Source: an uncultured Clostridia bacterium | Lineage (GTDB): Bacteria > Bacillota > Clostridia > Peptostreptococcales > Anaerovoracaceae | DNA length: 7,145 bases | Assembly (NCBI GenBank): GCA_934277495.1 | Contig: CAKQUI010000107.1 | Span: 1-7,145 of the forward strand | Direction of reading: 5' to 3' | Shown here: one piece after another, positions 6,869 through 7,145 of the stretch | How positions within the stretch are numbered: position 1 is the stretch's first letter | Layout: each line of letters begins with the position of its first letter | Translations under genes and position numbers: made by a program | Notes under the pieces: model-generated | The model's database searches: none | What the model was told of the DNA's origin: nothing | The model's input: the letters and a program-made list of their open reading frames with translations, nothing else

Positions 6869-7145
6869 AAATCTATTTTCTCCTTTAAATAATCTCGTGC
6901 ATTTATCGTATCCGGATCAAGATATCCTCCACGACTCTCTATATATCCTATCGTCCCTTCAAGGGATCTTATACATGCTTTGTCAAGATCTTCATATGCC
7001 AGCCTGCGCAGTTCATCTACGCCTGGATAATCTCTTGCAGGCTCGATGGCATCTGCAAGAAAAACGATCTTTTCCAGAAGCGACATGCCTGCACGGCCTG
7101 TAGTATGAAAAGACACTGCATTCAGAAGATCTTCATCTGTTATGC
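6865..7145 (-). CDS. yqeK: YqeK-family HD-domain hydrolase (Ap4A hydrolase), C-terminal half
   Basis: Only the last 92 codons and the TGA stop are present; the frame is open to the right edge, so the N-terminal part with the first histidine and the HD pair lies outside. The visible part matches YqeK: LNAVSFHTTGRAGMS, then LLEKIVFLADAIEPARDYPG with the conserved Asp (7051-7053), and an AYEDLDKA...LDPDTINARDYL end. YqeK proteins are HD-superfamily enzymes that cleave diadenosine tetraphosphate symmetrically to two ADP, using a metal-bound His/Asp site. An in-frame GTG at 7114-7116 is internal, since the family similarity continues upstream of it. The stop overlaps the rsfS start by four bases. 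In many Firmicutes nadD sits directly upstream, which I would expect beyond the edge but cannot see. Confidence 0.87.
   Translation of the reverse strand, partial: ITDEDLLNAVSFHTTGRAGMSLLEKIVFLADAIEPARDYPGVDELRRLAYEDLDKACIRSLEGTIGYIESRGGYLDPDTINARDYLKEKIDL

Noticed and set aside
6865..7116. An 83-codon gene starting at GTG 7116
   Set aside because: YqeK similarity and the open frame continue to the right edge, so the GTG is an internal Val codon.
1..7145. Mobile element, CRISPR, defence system or biosynthetic cluster
   Set aside because: All coding space is taken by conserved housekeeping genes on one strand, with no direct repeats, transposase, tRNA end or composition shift visible.

Overview
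The window reads as ordinary core chromosome of a Firmicutes bacterium, most probably a Clostridia-type anaerobe. I base this on mid-40s GC judged by eye, strong AGGAGG-type ribosome binding sites, RNase J, a YlbF-family protein, a Bacillus-type EF-P loop, and the order yqeK-rsfS-leuS. Placement below class level is not supported. Every gene I can support lies on the minus strand, so transcription runs from the right edge to the left edge. About 97 percent of the window is coding, with no gene-free stretch over 100 bases. I see no tRNA, rRNA, CRISPR array, insertion sequence, phage gene or attachment site.

Right block (about 7145 down to 1772), in transcription order: the C-terminal half of yqeK (HD-domain Ap4A hydrolase, cut by the right edge), rsfS (ribosome silencing factor), leuS (leucyl-tRNA synthetase), rnj (RNase J with a long basic N-terminal extension) and a small YlbF/YmcA-family helical protein. 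The gaps are a 4-base ATGA overlap, 14, 37 and 12 bases. No promoter or terminator is visible inside the block, so it looks like one operon whose promoter lies beyond the right edge.

Middle block (about 1764 down to 1057): efp, with its own near-consensus promoter in the 97-base gap after the ylbF-like gene and its own intrinsic terminator after its stop codon. It is built as a self-contained transcription unit.

Left block (1040 down to 1): mltG, a membrane-anchored endolytic murein transglycosylase, complete except for its extreme C-terminus. Its ATG lies only 16 bases past the efp terminator T-tract, so its transcript must come through that terminator or from a promoter I cannot see.

Functionally the neighbourhood joins translation (LeuRS, EF-P, RsfS), mRNA turnover (RNase J and possibly the YlbF-like protein), dinucleotide clearance (YqeK) and cell-wall polymer termination (MltG). 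I did not find a novel system. The points most worth checking are the efp/mltG transcription architecture, the basic tail on RNase J, and the pairing of RNase J with a YlbF-family protein that lacks C-terminal cysteines.
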